Below are positions 62,152 to 64,000 of a DNA stretch of 64,000 nucleotides, piece by piece (positions within the stretch are counted from its first letter, which is position 1; the number at the start of each line of letters is the position of its first letter). The position numbers and the translations under genes were made by a program. The notes under the pieces are model-generated. The model saw nothing but the letters and a program-made list of their open reading frames with translations. It had not been told where the DNA came from and did no database searches. Origin of the DNA: an uncultured Alphaproteobacteria bacterium (GTDB taxonomy: Bacteria > Pseudomonadota > Alphaproteobacteria > RF32 > CAG-239); NCBI GenBank assembly GCA_944392835.1, contig CALXYB010000004.1, positions 124,001-188,000 on the forward strand. Reading direction: 5' to 3'.

Positions 62152-63345
62152 ATGGAAAACGAGCCTAAGAAAAATTTAAATAAGACCCCCAGCAGAGGCT
62201 TGCACAAAAAGAATCTGCGACGGCTTGCTGACGGCATCGTTGTCGGTTCTGTATTTGCTTTGTTTTGTAATACTGTGCTTAACAGTCCTCAGGGAACTTC
62301 TCCCGTTGATTATAAAACAAAATTTCCTCTTAATAATACCGAGCTTAATATATCGGCAAAAAGTGCCGGTAAAACAGTCTTATTAACCAAAGCTTCCGAA
62401 AATTATACGCCGGTTAAGTATAATGTGGATACTGTTGTTATAGATACCGCATATCTTAAACGAGCTTTTCATACCTTTGGTGGGTATGTCTCCGAAGTAA
62501 AAGCAATTTCGCTTAAACATTTTGTGGTTGATACAACAGGTATGTCCCCAACCCAACAAAAAGCGCAAAAGCTTTTAGCGCAAAAGTTTAATAATAAAAA
62601 AAGAATAAAATCTACAATTATTCATGAAGTTACGCATAGTTTTAATGATGAAATCGGGCTTAAAGCTTTTGGTATTGGGGTTTTTCAATTTGCTAAAATA
62701 TGTTGTCATGACGAAATTTCTGCCACAATTTCCCAACTTTTGGACTTTAGGCAGCAATATTTGGAGACGAATGATTTAAGCGTCTTTAAGGGGAATTTTA
62801 AATTTTATACTGACGCCATCAAAGAAGGGCGGATTAAACCTGATATTACCCAAATCCCGACAAGCACAGAGTTGGCGCTAATTATGAATGGCTCAAAAAA
62901 GCATTGGCAAGAAACGTTACAAAATTATTATGAAAAAGCTCATATGCAAATGACTAAAACTTGGTACAATAAATCTTTTTTCTATAGGCTCAGGGAAAGA
63001 GTAGAAGGAAAAAATATTACAAGAAAACATAACGAAGAGTACCTCAAAAGACTTAATTTGTGCTATTCTTTTAATATTCCGATTAAAGATAAAGATGGCA
63101 TATATAAATCGGTAAATGTTAACTTTGTAAAATTTATGGATCAAGATATTGATATATCCGATAATTTTAAAGAAAACTTGCGTAATTTATGCAAGACTTC
63201 TTTTCGGGAAGGATACCAACTTTATAAGAAAGCACTTAAAGCTACAGAATATGTTCAAGCAGCAGAGGCACGAAAAGTAAAAGGCGAAGATACTATCATT
63301 ATTCCACAAAGAAACGCTCATTTTATCAAGCAAAAATCACGATAG
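62152..63345 (+). CDS. Putative membrane-anchored zincin, unrecognised family
   Basis: 397 residues. A basic N-terminus is followed by one membrane segment (LADGIVVGSVFALFCNTVL), so the remainder is probably outside the cytoplasm. HEVTH at 158-162 (His158, Glu159, His162) is a zinc-metalloprotease HExxH motif in a hydrophobic context (IKSTIIHEVTHSFNDEIG). HDEISA at 186-191 lies at a fitting distance for the third ligand (Glu188 by analogy to gluzincins). The C-terminal 200 residues are Lys-rich and helical. No known family recognised; protease function is inferred. Confidence 0.7.
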   Translation: MENEPKKNLNKTPSRGLHKKNLRRLADGIVVGSVFALFCNTVLNSPQGTSPVDYKTKFPLNNTELNISAKSAGKTVLLTKASENYTPVKYNVDTVVIDTAYLKRAFHTFGGYVSEVKAISLKHFVVDTTGMSPTQQKAQKLLAQKFNNKKRIKSTIIHEVTHSFNDEIGLKAFGIGVFQFAKICCHDEISATISQLLDFRQQYLETNDLSVFKGNFKFYTDAIKEGRIKPDITQIPTSTELALIMNGSKKHWQETLQNYYEKAHMQMTKTWYNKSFFYRLRERVEGKNITRKHNEEYLKRLNLCYSFNIPIKDKDGIYKSVNVNFVKFMDQDIDISDNFKENLRNLCKTSFREGYQLYKKALKATEYVQAAEARKVKGEDTIIIPQRNAHFIKQKSR

Positions 63346-63351
63346 GCAAAG

Positions 63352-63377
63352 GCCCCGAGATTTAGGGGCTTAATTTT
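63352..63377 (+). terminator. Terminator of the zincin gene
   Basis: GCCCC / GGGGC stem with an 8-base loop and a run of five Ts shortly after. Confidence 0.7.
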
Positions 63378-63400
63378 TAGCCAAAAAAATTTTATGTAGG

Positions 63401-63447
63401 CTCATTAATGGTAGACAAAAAAAATTGTAGTCTCATTAATAGTTGAC
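63401..63447 (+). repeat. Pair of 16-bp direct repeats overlapping a promoter
   Basis: CTCATTAATGGTAGAC (63401-63416) and CTCATTAATAGTTGAC (63432-63447), start-to-start 31 bp, about three helical turns. Both follow A-runs and TGTAG. The second copy contains the TTGAC of the -35 box. Confidence 0.65.
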
Positions 63448-63471
63448 TCTTTGTGCAAATCAGTGTATCCT
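63443..63471 (+). promoter_or_regulatory. Promoter of the Cys-rich repeat protein gene
   Basis: TTGACT - 17 bases - TATCCT, about 45 bp before the start codon. Confidence 0.55.
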
Positions 63472-63517
63472 AATATTCAGATATGGACTTTAACTTCGAA
63501 TTATTGGGAGATTTGCT

Positions 63518-64000
63518 ATGCGGAACTTGCTCTTATCTACTGTTACTTTACTTGTGGTACCGGCTGTTGCCATAGCCGCTCCCAACTTTTCTTCACATAC
63601 ACACAACACACCTATTGAGTTAAAGCCCATATCCTCTTCTTCAGGACTTAAACTCGCCGGCGTTTGCTTCTTGGGTGCCGGAGATTGCGGCGACGGCGGT
63701 TTCGGCTCTATTGACGGGGACGGCGGTTATGATGTTGATTCTGAAACACAATGTATCAATGAAGGTTATGTTAAAAATAATTGTAATAGTGTCCAAACAC
63801 CTACAGCCTATTGTCCTTATGATAAATCTTATATAAGCGGGTGTAAATGCGCCTCTAACCTTATTTCTTGTCCGGCAGGACAAGTTGGTGAAGGAGATGC
63901 TTGCGAAGGAAAATATGCTTCTTGTAAATGCGACCCGAATCTTATCTCTTGTCCAAGCAACAAAACAGGCTCCGGCGTAAGCTGCGGCGGAAAATATGAA
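63518..64000 (+). CDS. Secreted Cys-rich repeat protein, partial
   Basis: 161 residues are visible and the frame runs off the window. The ATG at 63518 has GGGAG 8 bases upstream. Signal peptide MRNLLLSTVTLLVVPAVAIA. After a Gly/Asp-rich stretch the protein enters repeats with the pattern C.C..NLISCP......G..C.GKY.SC (copies at about 110-135 and 137-161). Even Cys spacing suggests disulfide-stapled extracellular repeats, so a surface or adhesin-like protein is likely; function unknown. Confidence 0.75.
   Translation, partial: MRNLLLSTVTLLVVPAVAIAAPNFSSHTHNTPIELKPISSSSGLKLAGVCFLGAGDCGDGGFGSIDGDGGYDVDSETQCINEGYVKNNCNSVQTPTAYCPYDKSYISGCKCASNLISCPAGQVGEGDACEGKYASCKCDPNLISCPSNKTGSGVSCGGKYE

Noticed and set aside
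63401-63447. Remnant of an insertion sequence
   Set aside because: Only two short direct repeats, no transposase frame and no terminal inverted repeats nearby.

Overview
The window comes from an AT-rich alphaproteobacterium. FlbT beside a tandem flagellin array, TcdA, and flagellins ending in QSVLSLF or QSVLKLF support the class. HydF, the maturation GTPase of [FeFe]-hydrogenase, together with a eukaryote-like IleS, suggests an anaerobic, probably host- or gut-associated lineage. The ecological part is inference.

Layout. 1-3.4 kb: a leftward operon of a large unknown protein, a secreted Sel1-repeat protein and a GlmU-like acyltransferase cut by the window edge. 3.5-9.1 kb: four tandem flagellins and flbT. 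9.2-17.9 kb: a TerB-like protein, ABC-F ATPase Uup, a set of unknown/HAD genes, then tatD-tcdA-hydF and alanine racemase. 17.9-28.4 kb: four consecutive very large unrecognised proteins, each with its own promoter. 28.5-36.1 kb: marC, ileS, small envelope proteins, anmK and tyrS. 36.2-36.5 kb: a strongly structured non-coding RNA with its own promoter and terminator. 36.5-44 kb: secreted PLD-type nuclease and the leftward set tgt, LOG, ABC exporter, SpmA/B fusion and DUF805, then an M16 peptidase. 44-49.1 kb: a Bat (aerotolerance) operon. 49.2-54.2 kb: three unknown genes, one with a repeated-hairpin leader, then phoB, rpe and fba. 54.4-64 kb: an unknown gene, a MsbA-like exporter, DUF1294, an M48/PDZ lipoprotein, an envelope gene pair, dtd, a putative membrane zincin, and the start of a secreted Cys-rich repeat protein.

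How it fits together. Flagellins have individual promoters and terminators, and three of them share a promoter and 5' leader; FlbT controls flagellin mRNA in related bacteria. Two of the large-protein genes carry nearly the same promoter architecture as the flagellins, which suggests linked expression. The remainder is housekeeping (translation, peptidoglycan recycling, central carbon) mixed with lineage-specific envelope proteins.

The best candidates for undescribed biology are the four-gene large-protein cluster (17906-28360), the structured RNA (36213-36470) and the triple-hairpin leader (49998-50117). All functional names come from sequence recognition by eye; no database search was run.
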